Source: UBA4744 sp963718995 (lineage in GTDB: Bacteria > Actinomycetota > Acidimicrobiia > Spongiisociales > UBA4744). From it: 64,000 nucleotides of DNA. The DNA is taken from positions 20,239 to 84,238 of the forward strand of contig CAVRAP010000013.1 of NCBI GenBank assembly GCA_963718995.1, written 5' to 3'. Below the pieces are notes generated by a model. It made no database searches and had not been told where the DNA came from. It saw nothing but the letters and a program-made list of their open reading frames with translations. Every line of letters begins with the position of its first letter. The stretch's first letter is position 1. The translations under genes and the position numbers were made by a program. This document shows positions 8,980 through 17,608 of the stretch, piece after piece.

Positions 8980-10502
8980 CCCGTTTGCCAATTCGCAGGG
9001 CACTGATCTCCGTCTCCGACAAGGCGGGCCTGATTCCTTTCGCCAGAAGCCTGACAGCGACCGGTGCCGAGATCGTTTCATCCGGCGGGACGGCCCTGGC
9101 GCTCGAGGAGGCAGGCGTTGCAGTCACGAGAGTGGCAGACGTGACCGGTTCCCCGGAGATCCTCGGAGGTCGAGTCAAGACGCTCCATCCCATGATTCAC
9201 GGGGGAATTCTTGCCGACCCGGCCGACCCGGACCATCAATCGGACCTCGCGACCCTCGGTATTGAGCCTTTTCAGCTGGTTGTCGTCAACCTCTATCCGT
9301 TTGAGGCAACTGTGGCGCTCGATGATGTGACCCATCGGCAGGCCGTCGAGAAGATCGACATCGGTGGGCCGGCCATGATCCGGGCCGCAGCCAAGAATCA
9401 TGATCACGTCGGCGTGGTGACCTCGCCCGATCAATATGAAGAAGTCATTCGGGCCGTGGAGTCAGGCGGGTTGGACAAGGAATTGCGGAGAGAGCTGGCC
9501 CGGGCTGCCTTCTATCGCACGTCTTCCTACGACGCTGCCATTCTCCGGTGGCTGGAACCGGGCGAGTTTCCCGCCCGCCTGGTCGTACCCCTGGAGCGGC
9601 GCCGGGTCCTGCGGTACGGGGAGAACCCGCACCAGGCCGCCGTAACCTACCGGCAGGCCGGAGAGGCGGGATGGTGGACTGGGGCCGTCCAGCTGCAAGG
9701 CAAGGAGATGTCCTTCAACAACTACGTCGACACCGAGGCGGCCTGGCGCCTGGCATGGGAGTTTGAAAAGCCGGCCGCAGTGGTCGTCAAACACACCAAT
9801 GCCAGCGGGGTTGCCGTAGGGGACTCGCTGGTTGAGGCGTTCGGGGCGGCCTGGGAATGCGATCCACTCGCAGCTTTTGGCAGTGTGGTGGCATTGAACC
9901 GGCCTCTCGATAGCGCCACTGCGGAGGCACTCGCGGCGGTCTTCGTTGAAGTGGTCATCGCCCCGGACGTGACTCAGGCTGCCGGTCGGGTGTTGGCCCA
10001 CAGAAAGAGCCTGCGGGTTCTCCACGGCCCCGCCCCGCATCCCGGGAATATCGACCTGCGTGGTCTGGACGGCGGATTCTTGGCACAAACGCGCGACAGC
10101 ATCCACGAGGGCCCAGACGACTGGCAGCTGGTGACGTCACGGCGGCCGACCCCGGAGGAATGGACGGACCTCGAATTGGCCTGGGTGGTAGCAGCGCACA
10201 CCAAGTCGAACGCTGTCGTAATCGCTCGCGACGGAGCGGCCGTAGGGGTCGGAGCGGGGGACCAGAGTCGGGTGGGAGCGGCGGAACGAGCGGTGGCTCG
10301 CGCCGGTGACCGGGCGGTGGGAGCGGCAGCGGCCAGTGACGCCTTCTTCCCATTTCGGGATGGCATCGACACGCTGGCCACCGCCGGAGTCAGTGCCATT
10401 GTTGAACCCGGTGGATCGAAACGAGACGAGGAAGTAATCGTGGCAGCAGACCAGGCCGGGATCGCCATGGTGTTCACCGGCAGGAGGCATTTTCGACATT
10501 GA
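8976..10502 (+). CDS. purH: Bifunctional AICAR transformylase / IMP cyclohydrolase
   Basis: The 508-residue protein has an N-terminal MGS-like cyclohydrolase domain (ALISVSDKAGL, GGRVKTLHPMIHGGIL, NLYPFE) and a C-terminal AICAR transformylase domain (LRYGENPHQAA, QGKEMSFNNYVD, VVKHTNASGVA, and the end region AFFPFRDGID). It performs the last two steps of IMP synthesis. GTG at 8976 was chosen because it forms a GTGA overlap with purN and has GGGAGGAG upstream. The in-frame ATG at 8964 would overlap purN further and has no ribosome-binding site. Confidence 0.96.
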   Translation: MTRLPIRRALISVSDKAGLIPFARSLTATGAEIVSSGGTALALEEAGVAVTRVADVTGSPEILGGRVKTLHPMIHGGILADPADPDHQSDLATLGIEPFQLVVVNLYPFEATVALDDVTHRQAVEKIDIGGPAMIRAAAKNHDHVGVVTSPDQYEEVIRAVESGGLDKELRRELARAAFYRTSSYDAAILRWLEPGEFPARLVVPLERRRVLRYGENPHQAAVTYRQAGEAGWWTGAVQLQGKEMSFNNYVDTEAAWRLAWEFEKPAAVVVKHTNASGVAVGDSLVEAFGAAWECDPLAAFGSVVALNRPLDSATAEALAAVFVEVVIAPDVTQAAGRVLAHRKSLRVLHGPAPHPGNIDLRGLDGGFLAQTRDSIHEGPDDWQLVTSRRPTPEEWTDLELAWVVAAHTKSNAVVIARDGAAVGVGAGDQSRVGAAERAVARAGDRAVGAAAASDAFFPFRDGIDTLATAGVSAIVEPGGSKRDEEVIVAADQAGIAMVFTGRRHFRH

Positions 10503-11353
10503 GTGCACAAATATTGGACGGAAAAGAAGTTGCAGCATCCGTTCGGGACGAGGTGGCAGGACGAGTAGCCGCCCTGGCCAAGCGGGGGAAGGTGCCGGGA
10601 CTGGCCACGGTATTGGTCGGCGACGACCCCGCCTCACATGTCTATGTGCGGAGCAAGCGACGACTCGCGGAGAAGGTGGGCATCAACTCCCTGCATCATG
10701 AGCTCGACGCCGATACCACCCAGGGAGAAGTGGAAGCGCTCGTGCTTCGACTCAACGCCGACCCGGCAGTTGACGGGATCCTCGTGCAACTTCCTTTGCC
10801 GGGGGACCTTGACGACAAACGAGTGACGTCTCTCATCGATCCGAACAAGGATGCCGATGGGCTGCATCCCTACAACCTCGGCCTGCTCGCTTTGGAACGG
10901 GCCGTGCTCGTCCCCTGTACTCCGCAGGGTGTGATGCGAATACTCTCGTACTACGGGATCAATCCGGCCGGCAAGCACGCGGTGATTATCGGGCGGTCCT
11001 TCCTGGTCGGCAGGCCGCTCTCCATGCTTCTGGCCGCCAAGGGCACCGACGCCACCGTCACGGCCGCCCACTCCCGGACGCCGGACCTGGCGGCGGTCGC
11101 CCGTGAGGCGGACATCCTGGTGGCGGCCGTCGGTGTCCCCGGCCTGATCGGACCCGATGCCATCAAGCCCGGGGCAACGGTCATCGATGTCGGCATCAAC
11201 CGGACCGCCGATGGCTTGGTTGGGGATGTCCTTTTCGACGAGGTGAAGGAGGTTGCCGGTGCCATCACCCCGGTGCCGGGCGGGGTCGGCCCGATGACCG
11301 TCGCGATGCTGATGCGCAACACCGTGGCGGCTGCCGAGCGCAGCATGGGATAA
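10499..11353 (+). CDS. folD: Methylene-THF dehydrogenase / methenyl-THF cyclohydrolase
   Basis: The 284-residue FolD oxidises 5,10-methylene-THF to methenyl-THF and hydrolyses it to 10-formyl-THF, the cofactor used by the two genes upstream. Motifs are YVRSKRRLAEKVGI (catalytic Tyr/Lys region), DGILVQLPLPGDLDD and the NAD(P)-binding GRSFLVGRPL. The C-terminal ITPVPGGVGPMTVAML is the PGGVGP signature. The TTG start overlaps the purH stop (TTGA). Confidence 0.95.
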   Translation: MSAQILDGKEVAASVRDEVAGRVAALAKRGKVPGLATVLVGDDPASHVYVRSKRRLAEKVGINSLHHELDADTTQGEVEALVLRLNADPAVDGILVQLPLPGDLDDKRVTSLIDPNKDADGLHPYNLGLLALERAVLVPCTPQGVMRILSYYGINPAGKHAVIIGRSFLVGRPLSMLLAAKGTDATVTAAHSRTPDLAAVAREADILVAAVGVPGLIGPDAIKPGATVIDVGINRTADGLVGDVLFDEVKEVAGAITPVPGGVGPMTVAMLMRNTVAAAERSMG

Positions 11354-11384
11354 TCGAATCTAAGAACACAGCGAAGGAGCTCTC

Positions 11385-12587
<1,203 letters not shown>

Positions 12588-12599
12588 GCAACACGCATC

Positions 12600-12627
12600 A
12601 GGTCTCAGTTGTCAGCCATCAGTCATG
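12600..12627. repeat. Heptanucleotide array containing the next gene's start codon
   Basis: Four contiguous 7-base units follow icd: AGGTCTC, AGTTGTC, AGCCATC, AGTCATG. The ATG of the VOC gene (12625-12627) is the last three bases of the final unit. There is no Shine-Dalgarno sequence other than what the array provides. Confidence 0.65.
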
Positions 12628-13362
12628 ACGGCTGATCTCGATCATGTTGCCCTTGCGGTTCGGGATGTGGGACAACCGATGGAGGTTCTCATTACGGATC
12701 TCGGGGGGACGCTGGTCTCCGGAGGGCATGGGCGGGGATTCAGGGCTATGCAGGTCAGGATGGGTGACCTGCAAGAGGGCATGACGGTCGAACTGCTCGA
12801 GCCGTGGGAGCCCGACACGAGTGACTTTCTGTCGAGATTCCTCGATCGGCATGGGGAAGGACCCCATCATCTGACCTTCAAGGTGCCCGACCTGGCCGCC
12901 GAACTGGAGAGGCTCGAGGGAATTGGTCTCGATCCTATTGGGGTCGACCTGTCCAACCCGCTGTGGCGGGAAGCTTTCCTGCATCCACGCGACTCGCACG
13001 GAACCGTCATTCAGATCGCTGAGTCCGAAGTCTGGCGTTTCGATCTCGCCTGGGAGGCAGCGCAGGCCGGGGAACCCGCGGGAACGCCGTGGTGGCCGGC
13101 GCCCCCCGACCAGGGGCCTGTGCATGCGGTGCTCGACCGGGTTGTCCTGGAATCCGGCGACGTTGGGCGCACAGCGGCCTTCTTCGTTGAAGCACTGGGA
13201 GCCGAGGTCTCCGGTCAGGATGTCGACCAGGCGGACCTGGTCTGGCCGGGTGGCCGGATCACGATCGAGACAGGGCCCGGTCGTGGCATCGTTCGTCTCG
13301 AGGTGAGCGGGGCCGGAGCGTTCGACCACGTTGTCGCCGGGACGCGGATCGTGGGGAAGTAG
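12625..13362 (+). CDS. Two-domain VOC (glyoxalase/dioxygenase fold) protein
   Basis: The 245-residue protein has an N-terminal VOC domain (LDHVALAVRDVGQ, HGEGPHHLTFKVPD, DSHGTVIQIAES) resembling methylmalonyl-CoA epimerase and glyoxalase proteins. A second, more diverged betaalphabeta module (LDRVVLESGDVGRTAAFFVEALG) follows. Metal-ligand positions are plausible in domain one (H7 and E133 regions) and look eroded in domain two. The enzymatic role is unknown; an acyl-CoA epimerase role is possible but not shown. Both ends abut heptamer arrays, with the ATG inside one and the TAG stop opening the other. Confidence 0.7.
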   Translation: MTADLDHVALAVRDVGQPMEVLITDLGGTLVSGGHGRGFRAMQVRMGDLQEGMTVELLEPWEPDTSDFLSRFLDRHGEGPHHLTFKVPDLAAELERLEGIGLDPIGVDLSNPLWREAFLHPRDSHGTVIQIAESEVWRFDLAWEAAQAGEPAGTPWWPAPPDQGPVHAVLDRVVLESGDVGRTAAFFVEALGAEVSGQDVDQADLVWPGGRITIETGPGRGIVRLEVSGAGAFDHVVAGTRIVGK

Positions 13363-13551
13363 TTTTCAGTTGTCAGTTTCCAGTTCCCAGTTACCAGTTA
13401 CCAGTTACCAGTTCCCAGTTCGCGAAAATGGTATGCATTTACTGGCTACTGGCTACTGGCTACTGGCTACTGGCTACTGGCTACTGGCTACTGGCTACTG
13501 GCTACTGGCTACTGGCTACTGGCTACTGACTACTGACTGCTGACTGCTGAC
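13361..13551. repeat. Inverted heptanucleotide array filling a convergent intergenic gap
   Basis: Nine AGTTNNC units run from 13361 to 13423; AGTTACC is the commonest, with AGTTCCC, AGTTTCC, AGTTGTC and others. A 16-base core (13424-13439, containing GGTATGCATT) follows. Then come sixteen units in the opposite sense from 13440 to 13551: twelve TACTGGC, two TACTGAC and two TGCTGAC. The first unit starts in the AG of the VOC gene's TAG stop. Read on the minus strand, the other arm likewise starts in the AG of the converging lipoprotein gene's TAG stop. The arms could pair imperfectly. Confidence 0.9.
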
Positions 13552-14711
13552 TACCACAGCACGACGTACGCGAGGATCGGATCGGCGGTCTGGAACCCGG
13601 TCGCTTCTCGGAAATCCCACAGCTCGACCCATAGGCTCACGCCGCGGGTCCCGGCAAACAACCCGGCGTAGCGCGGGAGTCGTTCGTCATCAGTGCGGGA
13701 CAGAACGCCGCTCAGCCGCCGTTCCAACAACCGGATCTGAATGTCGGCCGCCAGTTGGGCATGGGGAGCCGTATCGTCCGGCAGGCTGAAGTAGAGCGGC
13801 TCGGCGTGGTCGAACCGCACTGCGACCCCGTTCAATGCCGCTTCGTCATAGAGCGGGTCTCGGGAGAGGACCTCCCGGGATCCGGCCGGAGCCCAGGGCT
13901 TCCCGCTCGCCAGGATGGTCGCTCCGGTTCCCAACCATTGCTCCACCCAGCGCGTGTGCGTGGCAGGGATCCAATTGGATCGCCCGAGAACGACCATGGA
14001 GACCGCTTCGGCCATATCTTCCCCGGCCCCGGTTCTGCCGTAATCGCTGGAAGCCTCGATCGACGAGGGCAGGAACCATGTGGTTCTCAGCGGGTCTGAG
14101 CTCTGATCGATCCAACCAACTGCGGAAGCAAAGGATCGCACCAGTGACGACCCTGCGGCCGGATCCACCTGGTCGACCCGACCGGCCAGGGCCGCCTCGA
14201 CATAGACGTCGTCAAGGGATCGATACTGGGCCACATGTGCCAGTTCATGAGCGAGGGCCCGGGTCAGCTCCATGCGTGTCGTAGTTTCGCCGTTGGGAGC
14301 GAACGTACGATCGACGAGATAGATGTCCGGACCCTTCGTAAACGCGACGGCCTTGCCGATGGCTTCCTCGCCGCCACCCGATGCAACTCTGATGAGATTG
14401 CGGGGTGGGGCAGCCTGGATCAGAGCAGCGGGAACTTCCTCGAGCGCACCGGTGATCAGGTCGAGTTCCGCGGGATTGGCGGAATCGGTGTCTCCCAGAA
14501 GGGAGATGTCGCCAACGGTTCGTTTCCAGACACTGTCTTCGAAGGAAGGAGATCCGAGACGCGCCAGCACATCCGGGTCATCCATGTCGATGTCGACTGC
14601 GGCAGGCGTCGTTGGGGAATCGATTCGGGTGGTCGTGCTCGACCCGACCAGGCTGCACGCTTGGAGCATGAGAGCTGCGATCAAGGCGATGGGAAGCAGT
14701 GAACGTCGCAC
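13551..14711 (-). CDS. Lipoprotein with HExxH zinc-metallopeptidase motif
   Basis: GTG at 14711 gives VRRSLLPIALIAALMLQACS, a lipoprotein signal with LQAC lipobox; longer upstream frames are implausible. The mature protein (about 365 residues) contains ALAHELAHVAQYRS near residue 165, a gluzincin-type HExxH motif. A possible third ligand Glu lies in GEDMAEAVSM about 90 residues later. It is therefore probably an extracytoplasmic, membrane-anchored peptidase or a degenerate relative. I do not recognise a named family. The stop codon opens the heptamer array on its 3' side. Confidence 0.7.
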   Translation of the reverse strand: MRRSLLPIALIAALMLQACSLVGSSTTTRIDSPTTPAAVDIDMDDPDVLARLGSPSFEDSVWKRTVGDISLLGDTDSANPAELDLITGALEEVPAALIQAAPPRNLIRVASGGGEEAIGKAVAFTKGPDIYLVDRTFAPNGETTTRMELTRALAHELAHVAQYRSLDDVYVEAALAGRVDQVDPAAGSSLVRSFASAVGWIDQSSDPLRTTWFLPSSIEASSDYGRTGAGEDMAEAVSMVVLGRSNWIPATHTRWVEQWLGTGATILASGKPWAPAGSREVLSRDPLYDEAALNGVAVRFDHAEPLYFSLPDDTAPHAQLAADIQIRLLERRLSGVLSRTDDERLPRYAGLFAGTRGVSLWVELWDFREATGFQTADPILAYVVLW

Positions 14712-14733
14712 AGGTCCTTGATAGCAGGACTGG

Positions 14734-14756
14734 CGGGCAACTCGGCTCGTTGCCCG
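14734..14756. promoter_or_regulatory. Inverted repeat between divergent lipoprotein and mdh genes
   Basis: Perfect 8-base arms CGGGCAAC and GTTGCCCG are separated by 7 bases in the 109-base divergent gap. It could be an operator or an RNA hairpin in either leader. No regulator can be assigned. Confidence 0.4.
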
Positions 14757-14820
14757 GCCGAGGGAGGTTCTGGCGGCGCTAGCCTTGAGGCACTGGACCG
14801 ACCAGCCAAGGAGTGTGCGC

Positions 14821-15756
14821 ATGAGCAAGGTCACAGTCGTCGGGGCGGGCAAATATGGTTCGACCACTGCCCAGAGATTGGCAGCGATGGACATCGTTGA
14901 TGAGGTGGTGATGACGGACATCGTCGAAGGCTTGCCCCAGGGCCTCGCTCTCGACATGAATCAGTCCCGGCCGGTTGAGAAGTACCGAACCCTCGTCGTC
15001 GGCACCAACGATTATGCGGACACCGCCGGCAGCGACGTGGTGGTTATCACCGCCGGACTGCCGAGGAAACCCGGCATGAGCCGAATGGACCTCCTCGAGG
15101 TGAATGCCAAGATCGTCAAAGACGTTACCGAGCAGATCATCAAGTATTCGCCGGAAGCAACCTTGGTTATTGTGACGAACCCGCTCGACCAGATGACGAC
15201 GCTGGCTGCGGAAGTCTCCGGGTTGCCTCATAACAAGGTACTCGGCCAAGCAGGGATTCTCGACAGCTCCCGCCTCGCCCATTTCCTTTCGGAAGCTACC
15301 GGGGTTGACGTTCTCGAGGTCGATGCCCTTACGCTCGGCAGCCATGGTCCAACCATGGTCCCGGTTCCGTCGCAGTGCACCGTGGCAGGCAAACCGTTGA
15401 CCGACTATCTGAGCAACGACGAGATCGAGGCCATCCTGGAGCGCACCCGCGGTGGAGGAGGAGAGATCGTTGCTCTGCTCAAGACCGGCAGTGCCTACTA
15501 TGCCCCGTCGTCGGCCGCAGCGCGGATGGTGGCGGCCATCATCACGGATGAGAAAGCCATGATGCCGGTCTGTGCCTGGGTTTCGGGCGAGTATGGAATC
15601 AACGACGTGTACCTGGGGGTACCGGCCAAGCTCGGCAAGAACGGCGTTGAAGAAGTCGTGGTCTTGGATCTCGCCACCGACGAGGTCGCCGGCCTGGTCG
15701 AAGCGGCGGCCGCGGTCAAGGAAAAGGTCGGCGAACTGCATCAGCTCGAGCTGTAG
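14821..15756 (+). CDS. mdh: Malate dehydrogenase (LDH-like type)
   Basis: The 311-residue protein has the NAD-binding VVGAGKYGSTTAQRLA, ITAGLPRKPGMSRMDLLEVN (substrate loop with conserved arginines) and IVTNPLDQMTTLA. The catalytic His region is LTLGSHGPTMVP. The double-Arg loop and length fit the lactate-dehydrogenase-like malate dehydrogenases, which oxidise malate to oxaloacetate. ATG at 14821 has AAGGAG upstream and starts at the Rossmann strand; the frame extends to 14785 without a better start. Confidence 0.92.
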   Translation: MSKVTVVGAGKYGSTTAQRLAAMDIVDEVVMTDIVEGLPQGLALDMNQSRPVEKYRTLVVGTNDYADTAGSDVVVITAGLPRKPGMSRMDLLEVNAKIVKDVTEQIIKYSPEATLVIVTNPLDQMTTLAAEVSGLPHNKVLGQAGILDSSRLAHFLSEATGVDVLEVDALTLGSHGPTMVPVPSQCTVAGKPLTDYLSNDEIEAILERTRGGGGEIVALLKTGSAYYAPSSAAARMVAAIITDEKAMMPVCAWVSGEYGINDVYLGVPAKLGKNGVEEVVVLDLATDEVAGLVEAAAAVKEKVGELHQLEL

Positions 15757-15797
15757 AAGTCATTGATTCGGGCGGCAGACGCCTGTGATGAGCGCGC

Positions 15798-15827
15798 CTT
15801 GCCGACACTCAGGGCGTATAGTTACGC
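15798..15827 (+). promoter_or_regulatory. Possible promoter of the HU gene
   Basis: TTGCCG at 15798-15803 and TACGCT at 15822-15827 are separated by 18 bases and lie 34 bases before the HU start. The match is reasonable for a housekeeping promoter, but the pattern was not tested statistically. Confidence 0.35.
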
Positions 15828-15861
15828 TTGTGTAGTTATCCGCGTTTGAGGAGGCACCTCT

Positions 15862-16146
15862 ATGAATAAGGGCGAATTGGTCGATCATGTGGCGGCTGAT
15901 GCCGGTATCACGAAAGCGGCAGCGAAGATAGCCGTCGACAGCGTTTTCGGCTCGATCACCAAGGCAATCAAGAAGGGCGATCGAGTTCAGATCATTGGGT
16001 TTGGATCGTTTGAGTCGCGCAAGCGGCAGGGACGCAAGGGCATCAACCCTGCAACAGGTGAATCGATTCGAATCAAGACCCAGTTTGTGCCGAAGTTCTC
16101 GGCCGGTAAGGCGCTCAAGGACGAAGTAGCGAAGCGCAAGAAGTAA
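15862..16146 (+). CDS. hup: HU-family nucleoid protein
   Basis: The 94-residue protein matches HU/IHF over its whole length: MNKGELVDHVAADAGI, then VQIIGFGSFESRKRQGRKG, then the DNA-clasping arm GINPATGESIRIK with its intercalating Pro. It has none of the lysine-rich tail seen in mycobacterial HupB. It bends and compacts DNA as a dimer. A strong GAGGAGG site precedes the ATG and a strong intrinsic terminator follows, so it is probably monocistronic and highly expressed. Confidence 0.95.
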   Translation: MNKGELVDHVAADAGITKAAAKIAVDSVFGSITKAIKKGDRVQIIGFGSFESRKRQGRKGINPATGESIRIKTQFVPKFSAGKALKDEVAKRKK

Positions 16147-16160
16147 CCAAACTTCGAAAC

Positions 16161-16196
16161 AAAAAGGGGCGGCCCGGTTGGGCCGCCCCTTTTTTT
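16161..16196 (+). terminator. Intrinsic terminator between HU and SCP2 genes
   Basis: A perfect 15-base stem (16161-16175 with 16180-16194) and a GGTT loop are followed by a T run. The A-rich left flank makes it bidirectional, serving HU (+) and the converging SCP2 gene (-). Confidence 0.93.
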
Positions 16197-16207
16197 CGTG
16201 AGAATCG

Positions 16208-16585
16208 TTAGAACTCGATATCGAGGCTGGACACTGCCTTGGCCCAGTGGCCGAGTGCCGCTTGCTGGGTCATGAGCTTGGCCATGTTGCCGTTGACCTT
16301 GATCTTGCCGGTCATGAAGGCCATCTGCGTGTTCAGTTCACCGCTGAAGATGGCGCTGGTGGTTTCGTAGTTACTGGTAATGGTGACGTCGGCGTTCGGG
16401 AGTTCACCCATGGCCTGGATCGGGTTGTCACTCGTAGCATCCATATAGAACTTCACTTCGCCTTCGGGCGCATCAGTGACGACGAACTGAACGCTCATGT
16501 CGGCAGATGCTTTGAATTGCTCGTGACCTTGCAGAGTGTTGGTTACCTCTGTGGCCCAATCCTCGGAGAGGAACTTGACTGCCAT
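16208..16585 (-). CDS. SCP2 sterol-carrier-fold protein
   Basis: The 125-residue protein has the SCP2 pattern: an N-terminal helix (FLSEDWATEVTNTLQ), a beta-rich core with lipid-facing segments (VKFYMDATSD, PNADVTITSNYET) and the final helix AFMTGKIKVNGNMAKLMT. Such stand-alone domains bind fatty acyl chains or similar ligands and are common in actinobacteria. No enzymatic motif is visible. A clear AGGAG lies upstream of the ATG. Confidence 0.85.
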   Translation of the reverse strand: MAVKFLSEDWATEVTNTLQGHEQFKASADMSVQFVVTDAPEGEVKFYMDATSDNPIQAMGELPNADVTITSNYETTSAIFSGELNTQMAFMTGKIKVNGNMAKLMTQQAALGHWAKAVSSLDIEF

Positions 16586-16705
16586 CGAATGGCTCCTTCT
16601 TTCGACACAGCGTCGTTTTGACGAGGCCAGGGTAGCAGTGGAGCCTGGGCGCCCACGAAGGTGCTCGACCGGGTTCCTCAGCTGATGCTCCGGAAAAAGC
16701 CTCTC

Positions 16706-17584
16706 TCAGATGATCCCGGCTTCGCCGAGCACCATCTTGATTCTCTCCTGGTCTCTTTTTGGCAAAGGCCGGAGCGGCTTGCGCGGATATCCGGGTTGCA
16801 GACCGGTCAACGCTGCAGCGGCTTTGACGCCGGGCACCCGGTGAGCTTCAACTGCGGTCGACAGCCTGGCCAGCAGTGACTGTTGCCCGGTCGCGGATCT
16901 CGGGGACCGTCGGGCCAGGGACACAACCTCGTTGACCAATTCGGCAAGATAGTTCGAGCTGGCGGTGATCGCGCCGTGCGCCCCTGCAGTGATGCAGAGG
17001 CTCACCGCTTTCGACGAGCCCGTCATCAGCACGAAGCCATCAACCGTCTCCTGCGCCAGGCGGGCCATATCGACCGGATGGCCTCCCGAGTCTTTCATCC
17101 CAACGATGTTGGGATGCCGCGACAGCTCGATCGCGTGCTCGACCGGAAGGGCATAGCCCGTCACGGCCGGAACTGAGTAGAGGAACACGGGGATCGGAGA
17201 TTGGTTTGCGACTTCAGCGAAGAAGCCTGCGACGGCTGCGTGATTTCCACGAACCATCGAGGTTGGGGTCAAGACAAGGGTCGCGTCGGCTCCGGCTATG
17301 GCCGCTTCCTCGGCCTGGGCGAGCGCCACCCGGAGGGACTCGGCAGCGACTCCGGCCAGCAAAAAGCTGCGCGTGCCCAGTTCTTGGCGGGCGGCCGTTA
17401 CGAGGTGATGACGTTCGCCCGGTTCGAGATAGGGGCCTTCACCGGTGGACCCGCCGATCAGAAAGCCCTTGATTCCGCGCTCGGTCAGGACACCGAGGTT
17501 ATGTCGGTGGGCGTTCAGATCAAGCCGGCCGGATCTGGTGAACGGGGTAACGAGGGCGGGCAGAAGGTGGGGCGGGTTTCGCAT
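16706..17584 (-). CDS. Dihydrodipicolinate synthase family lyase
   Basis: The 292-residue class I aldolase-fold protein has LIGGSTGEGPYLEPGER near residue 42, the catalytic Tyr in VFLYSVPAVTGYAL near 135, and the Schiff-base Lys in VGMKDSGG near 163. These features place it in the DapA/NanA/HOGA family, which cleaves or forms pyruvate-derived aldols. The true substrate is unclear. The family's DapA-specific Arg cannot be confirmed by eye and no lysine-pathway genes are adjacent, so a 2-keto-3-deoxy-sugar or 4-hydroxy-2-oxoglutarate aldolase role is equally possible. Confidence 0.85.
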   Translation of the reverse strand: MRNPPHLLPALVTPFTRSGRLDLNAHRHNLGVLTERGIKGFLIGGSTGEGPYLEPGERHHLVTAARQELGTRSFLLAGVAAESLRVALAQAEEAAIAGADATLVLTPTSMVRGNHAAVAGFFAEVANQSPIPVFLYSVPAVTGYALPVEHAIELSRHPNIVGMKDSGGHPVDMARLAQETVDGFVLMTGSSKAVSLCITAGAHGAITASSNYLAELVNEVVSLARRSPRSATGQQSLLARLSTAVEAHRVPGVKAAAALTGLQPGYPRKPLRPLPKRDQERIKMVLGEAGII

Positions 17585-17608
17585 AGCTACGAATCTAACC
17601 GGTGATCG

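Noticed and set aside
13361..13551. CRISPR array
   Set aside because: Seven-base units without spacers of unique sequence cannot be CRISPR repeats, and no cas gene is present.
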